37,348 nucleotides of DNA, from assembly GCF_025354435.1 (NCBI RefSeq), contig NZ_JANXMU010000084.1, positions 1 to 37,348 of the forward strand, written 5' to 3'. Origin of the DNA: Rhodoferax sp. GTDB taxonomy: Bacteria > Pseudomonadota > Gammaproteobacteria > Burkholderiales > Burkholderiaceae_C. Every line of letters begins with the position of its first letter. Positions within the stretch are counted from its first letter, which is position 1. The translations under genes and the position numbers were made by a program. A model generated the notes under the pieces. The model was not told the origin of the DNA and made no database searches. It saw nothing but the letters and a program-made list of their open reading frames with translations. Below, piece by piece: positions 1-9,089 of the stretch.

Positions 1-2
1 TC

Positions 3-317
3 GGCTGCGCCAGCATCCCCATGCTGCACAACGGCGTGGTGGGGGGTGATGCGGCGGCCAGCATTTGGCGGCAGTTGCAAAAAACGCACATGGCCCCGAT
101 CGAATACCACGTGCAGCCGCGCCTGGCCTTGCCTATCGAGCAGTTCGACAGCACGCTGGACATCGAGCCACCGGCCTTGATCAAGGGCTATTTGCGCCTG
201 GGCGCCAAGGTACTGGGTGCGCCCGCCTGGGACCCAGATTTCAACACCGCCGACCTGCCGATGTTGCTGCGCATTGCGGACCTACCTGCGCGCTACCGCA
301 AGCACTTCGGCGGTTAA
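3..317 (+). CDS. OlsB-like GNAT acyltransferase, C-terminal part
   Basis: The last 104 residues of a gene that begins before the window. The reading frame is open from base 3 and ends at TAA 315-317. The tail, with GYLRLGAKVLGAPAWDPDFN followed by a segment ending in RYRKHF, resembles the C-terminal part of the hemolysin-like GNAT acyltransferases related to OlsB. That family transfers a 3-hydroxyacyl chain from acyl carrier protein to ornithine to make lyso-ornithine lipid at the inner membrane. The N-terminal half is not visible, so substrate cannot be judged. The stop overlaps the convergent scpA stop by 4 bp. Family call is fairly sure; the exact substrate is inference. Confidence 0.75.
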   Translation, partial: GCASIPMLHNGVVGGDAAASIWRQLQKTHMAPIEYHVQPRLALPIEQFDSTLDIEPPALIKGYLRLGAKVLGAPAWDPDFNTADLPMLLRIADLPARYRKHFGG

Positions 318-1138
318 GCCACAGAGACGGGCGAGTAGGCCAGGCGCACGTAGATTGGCGCAAAAGCCTCGGCCTGCACGATCTCTACCAGCGTCTCCTT
401 GGCCAGCTCCAGCAGGGCGATGAAGGTCACTACCAGCACCGACATGCCTTTGGCGGCATCGAACAGCTCTTCAAACTCTACAAACTTGCGGCCTTGCAGG
501 GTCTTGAGCAGGTAGCTCATGTGCTCGCGCACCGACAGCTCTTCGCGGGTGATGGTGTGGTGCTGGATGAGTTTGGCGCGGCGCAAGATGTCGCGCCAGG
601 CCTCTTGCAGGTCGGCCACGTGCACCTCGGGCAAACGTGGTTGTAGCGCCTGCTCGATGAACACCTGGGCTTTGAGAAAGTCGCGGCCAAACTGGGGTAG
701 CGCGTTGAGGCGGGCCGCTGCCAGCTTGATCTGCTCGTACTCCAGCAGGCGACGCACCAAGGCGGCGCGCGGGTCTTCGGCTTCTTCGCCCTCTGCAGCC
801 TTTTTGGGCGGCAGCAGCATGCGCGACTTGATCTCGATCAGCATGGCCGCCATCAGCAGGTAGTCGGCCGCCAGCTCCAGGTTGCGGCTGCGGATCTCGT
901 CTACGTACACCAGGTACTGGCGCGTCAGGGCCGCCATGGGGATGTCGAGGATATTGAAGTTTTGCCGGCGTATCAGGTACAGCAGCAGGTCCAGCGGGCC
1001 TTCGAAAGCGTCGAGAAACACCTCCAGCGCATCCGGTGGGATGTACAAATCCAGCGGCATGGCAAACATCGGCTCGCCGTACAGGCGGGCCCGTGCCACC
1101 GGGTCCAGCGCCTCGGGGGGGGCTAGCGCTTCAACCAC
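314..1138 (-). CDS. scpA: Segregation and condensation protein A (ScpA)
   Basis: The 274-residue kleisin subunit of the SMC-ScpA-ScpB condensin, which compacts and segregates the chromosome. The family hallmark FEGPLDLLLYLIRRQNFNIL lies near residues 45-65 and is followed by the helical segment ending in EIKSRMLLPP. The C-terminal winged-helix part is also present. The start is a GTG at 1136-1138, chosen because the preceding residues (VARARLYGEP) look like betaproteobacterial ScpA. I see no Shine-Dalgarno upstream, because the sequence there belongs to a dispersed repeat (1145-1205). An internal ATG near residue 24 is an alternative start. The gene is downstream of the DUF3460 gene on the same strand and probably cotranscribed with it. 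Confidence 0.93.
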   Translation of the reverse strand: MVEALAPPEALDPVARARLYGEPMFAMPLDLYIPPDALEVFLDAFEGPLDLLLYLIRRQNFNILDIPMAALTRQYLVYVDEIRSRNLELAADYLLMAAMLIEIKSRMLLPPKKAAEGEEAEDPRAALVRRLLEYEQIKLAAARLNALPQFGRDFLKAQVFIEQALQPRLPEVHVADLQEAWRDILRRAKLIQHHTITREELSVREHMSYLLKTLQGRKFVEFEELFDAAKGMSVLVVTFIALLELAKETLVEIVQAEAFAPIYVRLAYSPVSVA

Positions 1139-1144
1139 GGCATG

Positions 1145-1205
1145 TGCTATTTAAATAATAGCTAATCGTGCATTTGTAATATGCGCTAGATGCCAATTTG
1201 GCTAC
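1145..1205 (+). repeat. Dispersed stem-loop repeat, copy 1
   Basis: This copy fills the gap between the DUF3460 and scpA genes. It starts with TGCTATTTAAATAATAGCT and carries the right stem arm ATATGCGCTAG near 1179-1189. The left arm is degenerate (CTAATCGTGC). It lies in the same orientation as every other copy in the window, antisense to the two genes that flank it. Any ribosome-binding or promoter signal for scpA would have to lie inside it. Confidence 0.75.
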
Positions 1206-1412
1206 TTATTTGTTATTGGTTTGGTAAACGTACGGGTTTTGGGCTACGCGGCCCTCGCGGTACTCTTCCTGGGCGCTGCGGTCTACCTTTTGCTCCCACA
1301 GCAGGGCGCGGCCAGCCAACTGCTCGGCTTCGAGCGTGGGCTTCTTCTCTTTCAGTTGCTCGATGAACTGGGTGGTTTCGGATGTGTAATCGGGGCGGCG
1401 AAAGATGGACAT
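1206..1412 (-). CDS. DUF3460 family small protein
   Basis: A 68-residue protein that starts MSIFRRPDYTSETTQFIEQL and ends in NPYVYQTNNK. This matches the short DUF3460 family of betaproteobacteria, for which I know no established function. It is charged and has no signal peptide or membrane segment. It lies 67 bp upstream of scpA on the same strand, with only a dispersed repeat in between, so an operon with scpA is likely. A divergent lipoprotein gene starts 45 bp away on the other side, so the two genes probably share a promoter region. Confidence 0.85.
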   Translation of the reverse strand: MSIFRRPDYTSETTQFIEQLKEKKPTLEAEQLAGRALLWEQKVDRSAQEEYREGRVAQNPYVYQTNNK

Positions 1413-1457
1413 AGACTTAACCTTTGGTTTGGACTGATTTTACGGGGGCTACAAGCG

Positions 1458-1946
1458 ATGTTGAAAAAATGGGTGGGCTTAGTTTGTGTGGCGCTGGCCT
1501 TGAGTGCCTGCGACCCGCAGCGCATCAGTGAATTGGAAGAAGGCGTGGCCACCGAGGCCGATGTGCGGGCCAAGTTCGGCGAGCCCGAGAAAATCTGGGA
1601 TGCCGCCGACGGGGGCCATACCTTCGAGTACAACCGCCAGCCGCAAGGCCACCAAAATTACATGATCACCATCGGTTCCGACGGCAAGATGAGTGCCCTG
1701 CGTCAGGTGCTGACCCCGCAGAACTTCGCCAAAGTCCAGCCCGGCATGATGATGGAAGACGTGCGCAAGATGCTGGGCAAGCCGATGAAGACCACGTCCT
1801 TCAAGCTCAAGAACGAGGTGGACTACGACTGGCGCTACCTTGAGCCACCGAACACGTCCATGGTGTTCACCGTGGTGTTCGACCCTGATTACCGGGTGCT
1901 GCGCACTATGTCCGTGCCCGACCCGGACTCGGTGCACAGCCGTTAA
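1458..1946 (+). CDS. BamE/SmpA-like outer-membrane lipoprotein
   Basis: A 162-residue lipoprotein. The start ATG at 1458 gives a short signal peptide, MLKKWVGLVCVALALSAC, with a lipobox (LSAC) and lipidated Cys at residue 18. The mature part has two copies of a BamE/SmpA-like motif. The first is EEGVATEADVRAKFGEP, the second VQPGMMMEDVRKMLGKP. Each is followed by a beta-rich stretch. Longer upstream reading is possible but would bury the signal peptide. BamE-domain proteins often assist outer-membrane protein assembly. This one has two repeats and differs from classical BamE, so it is probably a paralogue. Its stop overlaps the convergent lysR stop by 4 bp. Confidence 0.85.
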   Translation: MLKKWVGLVCVALALSACDPQRISELEEGVATEADVRAKFGEPEKIWDAADGGHTFEYNRQPQGHQNYMITIGSDGKMSALRQVLTPQNFAKVQPGMMMEDVRKMLGKPMKTTSFKLKNEVDYDWRYLEPPNTSMVFTVVFDPDYRVLRTMSVPDPDSVHSR

Positions 1947-2833
1947 GTCGGCCTGAAGCCTGCCGCCACGTAGTCCAGAAAGCAGGCGATGCGCGACACC
2001 AGTGCGGTGTTGCGGTAGTACACGGCGTGGATGGGCTGGCGCACTTCCACCGTGGCGCTGGGCAGCAGCTGCACCAGGTCGCCGCGCGCGCGGTCGCCCT
2101 CGGTCATGAAGTCGGCCAGGCACACCACACCGGCACCCGCCAGGGCCAGTTGGCGCAGGCTCTCGCCACTGGAGGCGCGCAGCGTCGGCGCAATCACCAG
2201 CCGGTCGCCCGTGGGGTTGCGCAGCGGCCAGGCGTTCAGGCTGTCCGGCTGGGTAAAGCCCAGCAGACTGAGTTTCTCCACATCTTCCACCGTGCGGGGC
2301 CGACCTGCGGCCTTCAGGTAGGCTGGGCTGGCCAGCACGCGCAGCAGGCAACTGCCCAGAGGCCGCGCGTGCAAGCTGGAATCGACCAGCGGGCCGATGC
2401 GGATGGCCACGTCGGTGCGGTGCTCCAGCAGGTCGATGATCTGGTCGCTGCTGTTGAGCTCCAGCGCAATGTCCGGGTAGGCCGCCCGAAAGCCCGCCAC
2501 CAGCGGCACCAGCACATGCAGCATGAAGGGCGACGCGGCGTTGACCCGCAAGCGCCCGGCGGGTCGGTTGCGGCGCTGGGCCATCTGCTCCTCGGCCTGC
2601 TCTACCGCACCCATGATCTTGCGGGCCTGGGCCAGAAACACCGCCCCTTCTTCGGTGAGTTCCAGGCGGCGGGTGGTGCGGCGCAGCAGGGTCACGTCCA
2701 GCTTCTTTTCCAGGCGGCCCAGCGAGCGGCTGATGGCCGACACGGTTTGCCCCAGTTGCTCGGCCGCCGCGGTGATGGAGCCCGCGTCGATCACGGTGGC
2801 AAAGGCCTGCAGTTCGTCCAAGGTGGTTTTCAT
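1943..2833 (-). CDS. LysR-family regulator next to MFS efflux gene
   Basis: A 296-residue LysR-type transcription factor. The N-terminal winged helix-turn-helix spans about residues 1-60, with GSITAAAEQLGQTVSAISRS as the DNA-reading helices. The rest is the periplasmic-binding-protein-like effector domain. It belongs to the CrgA-like branch judging from EKKLDVTLLRRTTRRLELTE. It is divergent from the MFS gene at 2934, with a 100-bp shared region, so that gene is its likely target. The target is broken by a stop codon, which may leave the regulator without that role. The effector is unknown. Confidence 0.9.
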   Translation of the reverse strand: MKTTLDELQAFATVIDAGSITAAAEQLGQTVSAISRSLGRLEKKLDVTLLRRTTRRLELTEEGAVFLAQARKIMGAVEQAEEQMAQRRNRPAGRLRVNAASPFMLHVLVPLVAGFRAAYPDIALELNSSDQIIDLLEHRTDVAIRIGPLVDSSLHARPLGSCLLRVLASPAYLKAAGRPRTVEDVEKLSLLGFTQPDSLNAWPLRNPTGDRLVIAPTLRASSGESLRQLALAGAGVVCLADFMTEGDRARGDLVQLLPSATVEVRQPIHAVYYRNTALVSRIACFLDYVAAGFRPT

Positions 2834-2868
2834 TGTTGAATTTTATGCATACATCTTGTGCCAATGCA

Positions 2869-2894
2869 GCGCTTTTTCGGCAAGGGTAAAGCGC
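2869..2894. promoter_or_regulatory. Inverted repeat between lysR and MFS genes
   Basis: GCGCTTT at 2869-2875 is repeated inverted as AAAGCGC at 2888-2894 with a 12-bp spacer. It lies centrally in the 100-bp divergent intergenic region, where a LysR protein would be expected to bind. The arms are perfect, but binding is inference. Confidence 0.35.
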
Positions 2895-2933
2895 CCAGAA
2901 TCCGGCTTTTCCTTGCAACTGAATAGGTGCTTT

Positions 2934-4121
2934 ATGCCACTTGCCCTCCTCGCGCTGACCATCAGCGCATTCGCCATCGGCACGACCGAGTTCGTGATCG
3001 TCGGCCTGATTCCCACCATGGCCGCCGACCTGGGGGTCAGCATTCCGTCGGCGGGCCTGCTGGTCAGCCTGTACGCGCTGGGCGTGGCTGTGGGCGCACC
3101 CGTGCTGACGGCGCTGACCGGCAAAGTGCCGCGCAAGATGCTGCTGCTGGGCCTGATGCTGCTGTTCACCATCGGCAACCTGGTGGCCTGGCAGGCACCG
3201 GGCTATACCTCGCTGGTGGTAGCGCGGGTGCTGACCGGCCTGGCCCACGGCGTGTTCTTCTCGATCGGCTCCACCATCGCCACCAGCCTGGTGCCCAAAG
3301 AGAAAGCCGCCAGCGCGATTGCCACCATGTTCTCGGGCCTTACCGTGGCCCTGGTCACCGGCGTGCCGCTGGGCACCTTCATCGGCCAGCATTTTGGTTG
3401 GCGTGCTACATTCTTGGCGGTGGCTGCGCTGGGCGTGGTGGCGATGCTGATCAGCCTGTTCTTTATCCCCTCCACGCTGAAACACAACCAACCCGCCAGC
3501 GTGCTGCAGCAGTTGCAGGTGCTGAAGCAGCCGCGCCTGCTGCTGGTCTACGCCATGACCGCCGTGGGCTACGGTGGCTCGTTTGTGGCCTTTACCTACC
3601 TGGCGCCCATCCTGTAGGAGCTGTCGGGCTTTGGCACCAACGCGGTCAGCCTGGTGCTGATGGTCTACGGCGTGTCGGTGGCGTTTGGCAACATCTGGGG
3701 TGGCAAGCTGGCCGACCGGCACGGCCCGATCAGCGCGCTGAAGATATTGTTCCTGGGCCTGGCGGGCGTGCTGCTGGTGCTGTCGCTCACCGCCTCCAGC
3801 CCCTGGCTGGCCGTGGCCACCGTGCTGGTGTGGGGTGCGTTTGCCTTTGGCAACGTGCCGGGTCTGCAGGTCTACGTGGTGCAGCAGGCCCAGCGTGTTG
3901 CGCCGCAGGCGGTGGATGTGGCTTCAGGCCTGAACATCGCGGCCTTCAACCTCGGCATTGCCGGGGGGGCTTGGGGCGGCGGCTGGGTGGTCAGTCACCT
4001 GGGCCTGGCCCACACGCCGTGGATTGGCGGCCTGGTGGTGCTGGGCGCCGTGGCCTTGACGGCCTGGAGCGGCAGCCTGGACCGCGCCCGCACTCAGAGC
4101 GCCGCGGCCGCGCTGGTTTGA
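2934..4121 (+). pseudogene. MFS drug/sugar efflux transporter broken by in-frame TAG
   Basis: A 12-helix major facilitator of the AraJ/YdhP-like DHA1 type, starting MPLALLALTISAFAIGTTEF at ATG 2934 with AGGTG upstream. The frame is open to codon 228, which is TAG (3615-3617). The same frame continues without frameshift to TGA at 4119-4121, giving 395 residues in all if the stop is read as one. In relatives this position follows TYLAPIL and is commonly followed by a Gln or similar residue. A single C-to-T change in CAG explains it. The first half alone has only about seven helices and should not transport. The alternatives are a sequencing error or amber suppression. The 3' end overlaps the convergent SulP gene by 28 bp. 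Confidence 0.85.
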
Positions 4122-5746
4122 AAGTCTTTCAACCGGCCCGCAAAGCCCGAGCGCTCCATCAGCCCCCGGGGTTGGTCGTTCAGGTCGTTGATGTAAAGCT
4201 GGCCGCCCCGGTGCACGATGGCCTTGAATAGCTGCTCCAGCGCGTCCAGCCCGCTGGCATTCAGCGAGATCAGCTGCGATGCGTCCAGCACCACACGCGT
4301 GCCGTGGTGGCGGCTTTCCACGGCCTGCACGATGGGGTCGATCTTGGCCACCGCCCCTAAGAACAACGCGCCGTACAGCTTGTAGATCAAAGCGCCTTCG
4401 CCCTCGGCCACCGCATCCACATGGAACAGCGTGCTCATGCGGCGGATGAAGAAGGCGCAGGCCAGCAGCATGCCCACCTCTACCGCCACCGTCAGGTCAA
4501 ACACCACGGTGAGGAAAAACGTGCCCAGCAACAGCATGCGGTAGTGGTTGCTGAACTGCTTGAGGCGTACAAACTTATGCCATTCACCCATGTTCCAGGC
4601 TACAAACAGCAAGATGCCCGCCAACACCGCCAGCGGGATGTACAGCGCCAGCGGTGCCGCCACCAGCACCACGCCCGCCAGTACCAGGGCGTGCACGATA
4701 CCGGCGATGGGCGAGGTGGTGCCAGAGCGGATGTTGGTGACGGTGCGGGCAATCGTGCCGGTGGCGGGCATGCCGCCAAAGAAGGCCACCACAAAATTCG
4801 CCACGCCCTGGGCCATCAGTTCCTGGTTGGGGTCATGCTTCATGTTGTGCGGGTCGCTGGCGAGCTGGTCGGCCACGCGGGCGCACAGCAGCGACTCCAC
4901 CGCGCCCAGCAGGGCAATGGTCAGCGTGGGCGTGACCAGCAGGCGTACCGTGTCCCAGCTGAAGTCGGGCAGCGCAAACACTGGTAGGCCGCTGCGAATG
5001 CTGCCGAACTTGGTACCCAGCGTCTCGACGGGTAGGCCCAAGGCCCAGGCCAGCAGCGACAGCGTGACCAGCGCCACGATGGGGCCTGGCACCCGCGCAA
5101 AAGTGCGCACCGTGCGGCCTTCTAGCAGGCGGATCAGCGGCGAGCCCTGCACAAACACGCGCGGCCACACAAACAGCCCCAGCACGCACACGGCCCCCAG
5201 CGCCAGCGCAAAGAAGTTCAACGTGTGGATGTGGCCCACGATGGCCTTGATCTGCGAGAAGAAGTCGCCCGGCATCTTGGCAATGTCCAGCCCCAGCAGG
5301 TCTTTCACCTGCGACAGCGCAATCAGCACCGCGATGCCGTTGGTAAAGCCGATCACGATGCTCACCGGCACGTAGCGCACCAGCGTGCCCAGCTTGAACA
5401 GGCCTAGCGCAAACAGCAGCACGCCCGCGCAGGCAGTGGAAATCAGCAGGTTCGCCACGCCGTAGCGCTCGACGATGCCGTAGACGATGACGATAAAAGC
5501 CCCTGCCGGGCCACCGATCTGCGCCGTGGTGCCGCCCAGCGCGGAGATGATGAATCCGGCGATGATGGCCGTCCACAGCCCGGCTTCGGGCTTGAGGCCG
5601 CTGGCAATCGCAAATGCCATAGCCAGCGGCAGGGCGACGATGCCCACTGCGAGGCCCGAGCCCACATCCTTGCCCAATCTCTCCCGGTTGTAGCCCCGCA
5701 AGGCATCGATCAGGCGGGGGTGGAAGCGGGCGAGGGGCGAGGTCAT
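4094..5746 (-). CDS. SulP family anion transporter with STAS domain
   Basis: A 550-residue inner-membrane transporter of the SulP (SLC26) family, which moves sulfate, bicarbonate or related anions. The membrane domain covers roughly residues 20-410, with family stretches GLAVGIVALPLAMAFAIASG and the QIGGPAGAF segment. The C-terminal STAS domain covers roughly residues 430-540 and includes VVLDASQLISLNASGLDAL. The start at 5746 (MTSPLARFHP) is chosen because upstream codons in frame run into metG and are unlike the family. It lies 13 bp downstream of metG on the same strand. The substrate cannot be told from sequence. Confidence 0.9.
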   Translation of the reverse strand: MTSPLARFHPRLIDALRGYNRERLGKDVGSGLAVGIVALPLAMAFAIASGLKPEAGLWTAIIAGFIISALGGTTAQIGGPAGAFIVIVYGIVERYGVANLLISTACAGVLLFALGLFKLGTLVRYVPVSIVIGFTNGIAVLIALSQVKDLLGLDIAKMPGDFFSQIKAIVGHIHTLNFFALALGAVCVLGLFVWPRVFVQGSPLIRLLEGRTVRTFARVPGPIVALVTLSLLAWALGLPVETLGTKFGSIRSGLPVFALPDFSWDTVRLLVTPTLTIALLGAVESLLCARVADQLASDPHNMKHDPNQELMAQGVANFVVAFFGGMPATGTIARTVTNIRSGTTSPIAGIVHALVLAGVVLVAAPLALYIPLAVLAGILLFVAWNMGEWHKFVRLKQFSNHYRMLLLGTFFLTVVFDLTVAVEVGMLLACAFFIRRMSTLFHVDAVAEGEGALIYKLYGALFLGAVAKIDPIVQAVESRHHGTRVVLDASQLISLNASGLDALEQLFKAIVHRGGQLYINDLNDQPRGLMERSGFAGRLKDFQTSAAAAL

Positions 5747-5759
5747 GGCGGGGTGGTTT

Positions 5760-7838
5760 TTAGCCGATGCGCATACCGGGTTGCGCGCCGGGGAAGGGCT
5801 CCAGCACGTAGATGCCCGGCTGGGCTTTGGCATCGGCATGGCTGGCGGCCAGCACCATGCCTTCACTGAGGCCGAATTTCATCTTGCGCGGGGCGAGGTT
5901 GGCCACCATGACGGTCAGTTTGCCTATGAGCTGGTCTGGCTGGTAGTGTGCGGCGATACCGCTGAACACGTTACGGGTCGAACCCTCGCCCACGTCCAGC
6001 GTCAGGCGCAGCAGCTTGGTCGATCCTTCGACCGCTTCGCAATTCACAATCTTGGCGATGCGCAGGTCGATCTTGGCGAAGTCATCGATGGTGATGACCG
6101 GCGCAATTTCCGCACCGCCGGGTACTATAGTTTCTGTAGCTGCTACCGTAGATTCTGCCTGGGCTGGGGCCTCAAATAATGCATCAAGTTGTTTCACATC
6201 GACGCGTTGCATCAGATGCTGGTAGTTGCCAATCGTGTGGCCAGCGCCGAGCAGCGTGTCGGCCTCGGCAAAGCCCATCGGCGTCACATTCAAAAACGCT
6301 TCCACCTGCGCCGCCAGCGCGGGCAGCACGGGTTTCAGGTAGATGGTCAGCAGGCGGAAGGCTTCGATGCAGGTGCTGCAAACGTCTTGCAGTTCGGCGT
6401 CCATGCCTTCTTTTTTGGCCAGTTCCCAGGGCTTGTTGGCGTCCACGTAGGCGTTCACGCGGTCGGTCAGCAGCATGGTTTCGCGCAGTGCCTTGGCGTA
6501 CTCGCGCTGTTCGTACAAACTGGAAACACTCTCTTTTTGAGAGCTAATGGCGCTTATAAGCTCTGCGCTAGAGGCCGATAAGGCACTTAATTTACCAGCA
6601 AAGCGTTTGGCCAGGAAACCGGCGGCACGGCTGGCGATGTTCACGTACTTGCCGATCAAATCGCTGTTCACCCGCGCCATGAAGTCGTCGGCGTTGAAGT
6701 CGATGTCTTCGTTGCGGGCCGAGAGCTTGGCGGCGATGTAGTAGCGCAGCCATTCGGGGTTCATGCCCAGGCCCAGGTACTTCAGCGGGTCCAGGCCGGT
6801 GCCGCGGCTCTTGCTCATCTTTTCGCCGTTGTTGACGGTCAAAAAGCCGTGCACAAAGATCGAATCCGGTGTTTTGCGGCCGCTGAACTTCAGCATCGCG
6901 GGCCAGAACAGGGTGTGGAAGGTGACGATGTCCTTGCCGATGAAGTGGTACTGCTCCAGCGCGGGCTGGGCCATGTAGGCCTCGAAATCTTCGCCACGCT
7001 TGTCCAGCAAATTCTTCAACGAGGCCAGGTAGCCCACGGGCGCGTCCAGCCACACATAGAAGTATTTGCCCGGCGCGTCGGGAATCTCGATGCCAAAGTA
7101 GGGCGCGTCGCGGCTGATGTCCCAGTCGCCCAGGCCTTCGCTGGTGGTGCCGTCGGCGTTAGTGCGCACGGTGAACCATTCCTTGACCTTGTTAGCCACC
7201 TCGGGCTGCAGGCGACCGTCTTGGGTCCAGCCCTCCAGAAATTCCACGCAACGCGGGTCGGACAGTTGGAAGAACAGGTGCTCCGAGCTTTTCAGCTCGG
7301 GCGTGGCACCCGACAGGGCCGAGTAGGGGTTGATCAGATCAGTGGGCGCGTAGACCGAGCCGCAGACTTCGCAGTTGTCGCCGTACTGGTCCTTGGCGTG
7401 GCACTTGGGGCATTCGCCCTTGATGAAGCGATCCGGCAGGAACATGTTCTTCTCGGGGTCGAAGAACTGCTCAATCACCTTGCTGGAGATCAGGCCGTTG
7501 GCCTTCAGGTCGCGGTAAATCTGCTGCGCCAGGGCGTGGTTTTCGGGCGCGTCGGTGCTGTGCCAGTTGTCAAAAGCGATGTGGAAGCCGTCCAGATACG
7601 GCTTGCGCCCGGCAGCGATGTTGGCCACGAACTGCTGGGGCGTGATGCCCGCCTTTTCGGCCGCAATCATGATGGGCGCGCCGTGCGTGTCGTCGGCACC
7701 CACAAAGTTCACCGCATGGCCCTGCATGCGCTGGAACCGCACCCAGATGTCGGCCTGGATGTATTCCATGATGTGGCCGATGTGGAAGTTGCCGTTGGCG
7801 TAGGGCAGGGCGGTGGTGACGAAGAGTTGGCGTGGCAT
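5760..7838 (-). CDS. metG: Methionyl-tRNA synthetase
   Basis: Charges tRNA-Met with methionine in the cytoplasm. The 692-residue protein has the class I signature FHIGH at 18-22 and KMSKS at 340-344. Zinc-knuckle cysteines are at 143, 146, 156 and 159, as in the E. coli type enzyme. A C-terminal tRNA-binding (EMAP/Trbp111-like) domain covers about 585-692. The start at 7838 gives [17 protein letters not shown], the normal N-terminus. Two regions outside the catalytic core, about residues 415-436 and 551-572, are encoded by sequence resembling the dispersed stem-loop repeat found between genes elsewhere in the window. They read as low-complexity Ser/Ala/Thr linkers. Confidence 0.97.
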   Translation of the reverse strand: MPRQLFVTTALPYANGNFHIGHIMEYIQADIWVRFQRMQGHAVNFVGADDTHGAPIMIAAEKAGITPQQFVANIAAGRKPYLDGFHIAFDNWHSTDAPENHALAQQIYRDLKANGLISSKVIEQFFDPEKNMFLPDRFIKGECPKCHAKDQYGDNCEVCGSVYAPTDLINPYSALSGATPELKSSEHLFFQLSDPRCVEFLEGWTQDGRLQPEVANKVKEWFTVRTNADGTTSEGLGDWDISRDAPYFGIEIPDAPGKYFYVWLDAPVGYLASLKNLLDKRGEDFEAYMAQPALEQYHFIGKDIVTFHTLFWPAMLKFSGRKTPDSIFVHGFLTVNNGEKMSKSRGTGLDPLKYLGLGMNPEWLRYYIAAKLSARNEDIDFNADDFMARVNSDLIGKYVNIASRAAGFLAKRFAGKLSALSASSAELISAISSQKESVSSLYEQREYAKALRETMLLTDRVNAYVDANKPWELAKKEGMDAELQDVCSTCIEAFRLLTIYLKPVLPALAAQVEAFLNVTPMGFAEADTLLGAGHTIGNYQHLMQRVDVKQLDALFEAPAQAESTVAATETIVPGGAEIAPVITIDDFAKIDLRIAKIVNCEAVEGSTKLLRLTLDVGEGSTRNVFSGIAAHYQPDQLIGKLTVMVANLAPRKMKFGLSEGMVLAASHADAKAQPGIYVLEPFPGAQPGMRIG
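6123..6185 (+). repeat. Dispersed repeat, degenerate copy inside metG (linker before tRNA-binding domain)
   Basis: On the plus strand TAGCTG (6137-6142) is followed by a 25-base core (6143-6167). That core matches the intergenic copy at 27802-27826 at 15 of 25 positions by my hand alignment, including CTA, CGTAG and GCT at identical spacing. It encodes the Ala/Glu/Thr-rich linker of metG around residues 551-572. Degenerate, so less certain than the second copy. Confidence 0.45.
6531..6595 (+). repeat. Dispersed repeat, copy inside metG (anticodon-binding domain)
   Basis: The plus strand reads CTTTTTGAGAGCTA, then a 25-base core (6547-6571) ending TGCGCTAG, then AGGC. The core matches the copy at 32162-32186 at 14 of 25 positions, with the flanking AGCTA and TTTTT at the same spacing. 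It is read in frame by metG on the opposite strand as a Ser/Ala-rich stretch at about residues 415-436. Confidence 0.6.
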
Positions 7839-7870
7839 GGGGGAACGGGCTTTCAAAACAGCCCTCGATT

Positions 7871-9082
7871 TTAGTCTGGCAGCGTGGCATCGGCCCAGCC
7901 AAAGAACCGGCACACCTCGGCGCTTTGCGCTTTGGCATCGGCATAGCCCAGGGCCATCAGCTCGCGGGTAAAACTGGCTTCGAACAGCAGGTAGCTGGCC
8001 AGGGCCGAGCCCTTGGCGGCATCGGTGTGGGGTGCGCCGCCCAGGCCACCGAGCAGGGTGCGGATGGCGGGCGGCAGACGGTGTGCGTGGCGGGCGGCGA
8101 TGGCGTCGATGCGCTGCGAAGGCGCGATCAGCAGCAGATCGACCGGGCGCAGTGGGCTGTTGTGGCGCAGCTCGGGCGGTATCAGGGCCAGCGTGGTGTT
8201 GATGCGGTGCACCCGCTCCACGTCCACCGCCAGCGCGTCCAAAAAGATGCTGGACAGGGCGTGGCCCGCGATTTGCGCTAGCGACGGGTAGCTGTCGTTG
8301 GCCAGGGTGGGGGCTTCGCCCTTGGGCTCCACCATGCGCCCTGCGCCGATCACCAGGACCTTTGTAGCGCCTAAATGGATCGCGGGTGCGACTGGGGCCG
8401 ACTGTCGCATGGAGCCATCGCCAAAGTATTCGTGGTGGCCGTTCAAGGCCAGCGGCATGGCCGGAAACACGAAGGGAATGGCCGATGAGGCCAGCAGATG
8501 CTCCAGCGTGAGCTGGTCGCGCAGACCCTGGCGCTGCGACCGGGCCCAGGGCTGCAGTGCATCGCTGCCCTGGAAGAAGGTCAAGTGCTCGCCCGAGCTG
8601 TAGCTGGACGCGGTGACCGCCAGCGCATGCACATGGCCCTGGGCGATGAGGCTAGGCAGGCGCTGCAGCGGCACCAGGTGCTCCAGCAGTTCGCGCAGCG
8701 GGCGGTTGTCCAGCAGGGAGCGAGGCTGCACCTTGCGCCATTTGGCCAGCATCCAGCCCACCGACAGCAGCGTCAGCCAGCGCGCGCCGCTGCGCATCAC
8801 GCCAATGGGGTCGGTGCGGTAGACCTGCGCGGCCTCCATGTTTTGCCACACGCCCACAATGCGCCGCACTGCGGTATCGAAGTCGTCTGCCCCGCAGGCC
8901 AGGGCGGCGGCGTTTAGCGCGCCCGCCGAGGTGCCGGTGATGATGGGAAAGGGGTTGCCCGTGCCGCCTGCACCGCTGGTCAGGCGCAGGTCGGCAATGG
9001 CTTCGAGCACGCCCACCTGGTAGGCGGCGCGGGCACCACCGCCGGTGAGCAAGAGCGCAGTGGAGGTGGGTGAATTCGGCAT
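7871..9082 (-). CDS. Patatin-like phospholipase
   Basis: A 403-residue patatin-family lipid acyl hydrolase with a Ser-Asp dyad. The oxyanion loop [11 protein letters not shown] is at 14-24, the nucleophile elbow GTSAG at 50-54 (Ser52), and the catalytic Asp in GDGS at 221-224 (Asp222). The start at 9082 ([20 protein letters not shown]) is the usual family beginning; longer frame extension upstream is shadow of the preceding gene. There is no signal peptide, so it probably acts in the cytoplasm or is exported by another route. It begins 7 bp after the mocR stop, which suggests cotranscription with that regulator. Confidence 0.93.
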   Translation of the reverse strand: MPNSPTSTALLLTGGGARAAYQVGVLEAIADLRLTSGAGGTGNPFPIITGTSAGALNAAALACGADDFDTAVRRIVGVWQNMEAAQVYRTDPIGVMRSGARWLTLLSVGWMLAKWRKVQPRSLLDNRPLRELLEHLVPLQRLPSLIAQGHVHALAVTASSYSSGEHLTFFQGSDALQPWARSQRQGLRDQLTLEHLLASSAIPFVFPAMPLALNGHHEYFGDGSMRQSAPVAPAIHLGATKVLVIGAGRMVEPKGEAPTLANDSYPSLAQIAGHALSSIFLDALAVDVERVHRINTTLALIPPELRHNSPLRPVDLLLIAPSQRIDAIAARHAHRLPPAIRTLLGGLGGAPHTDAAKGSALASYLLFEASFTRELMALGYADAKAQSAEVCRFFGWADATLPD

Positions 9083-9089
9083 GCTGGAA

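Noticed and set aside
1479-3722. A 747-codon minus-strand frame spanning the lipoprotein, lysR and MFS genes
   Set aside because: It crosses three recognisable genes and an intergenic region and has shadow composition (His/Gln/Arg/Gly rich).
4190-4235. AATAGCTGCTCCAGCG within the SulP gene as another repeat copy
   Set aside because: It encodes the conserved LEQLFKA stretch of the STAS domain, and the right stem arm is missing, so the likeness is probably chance.
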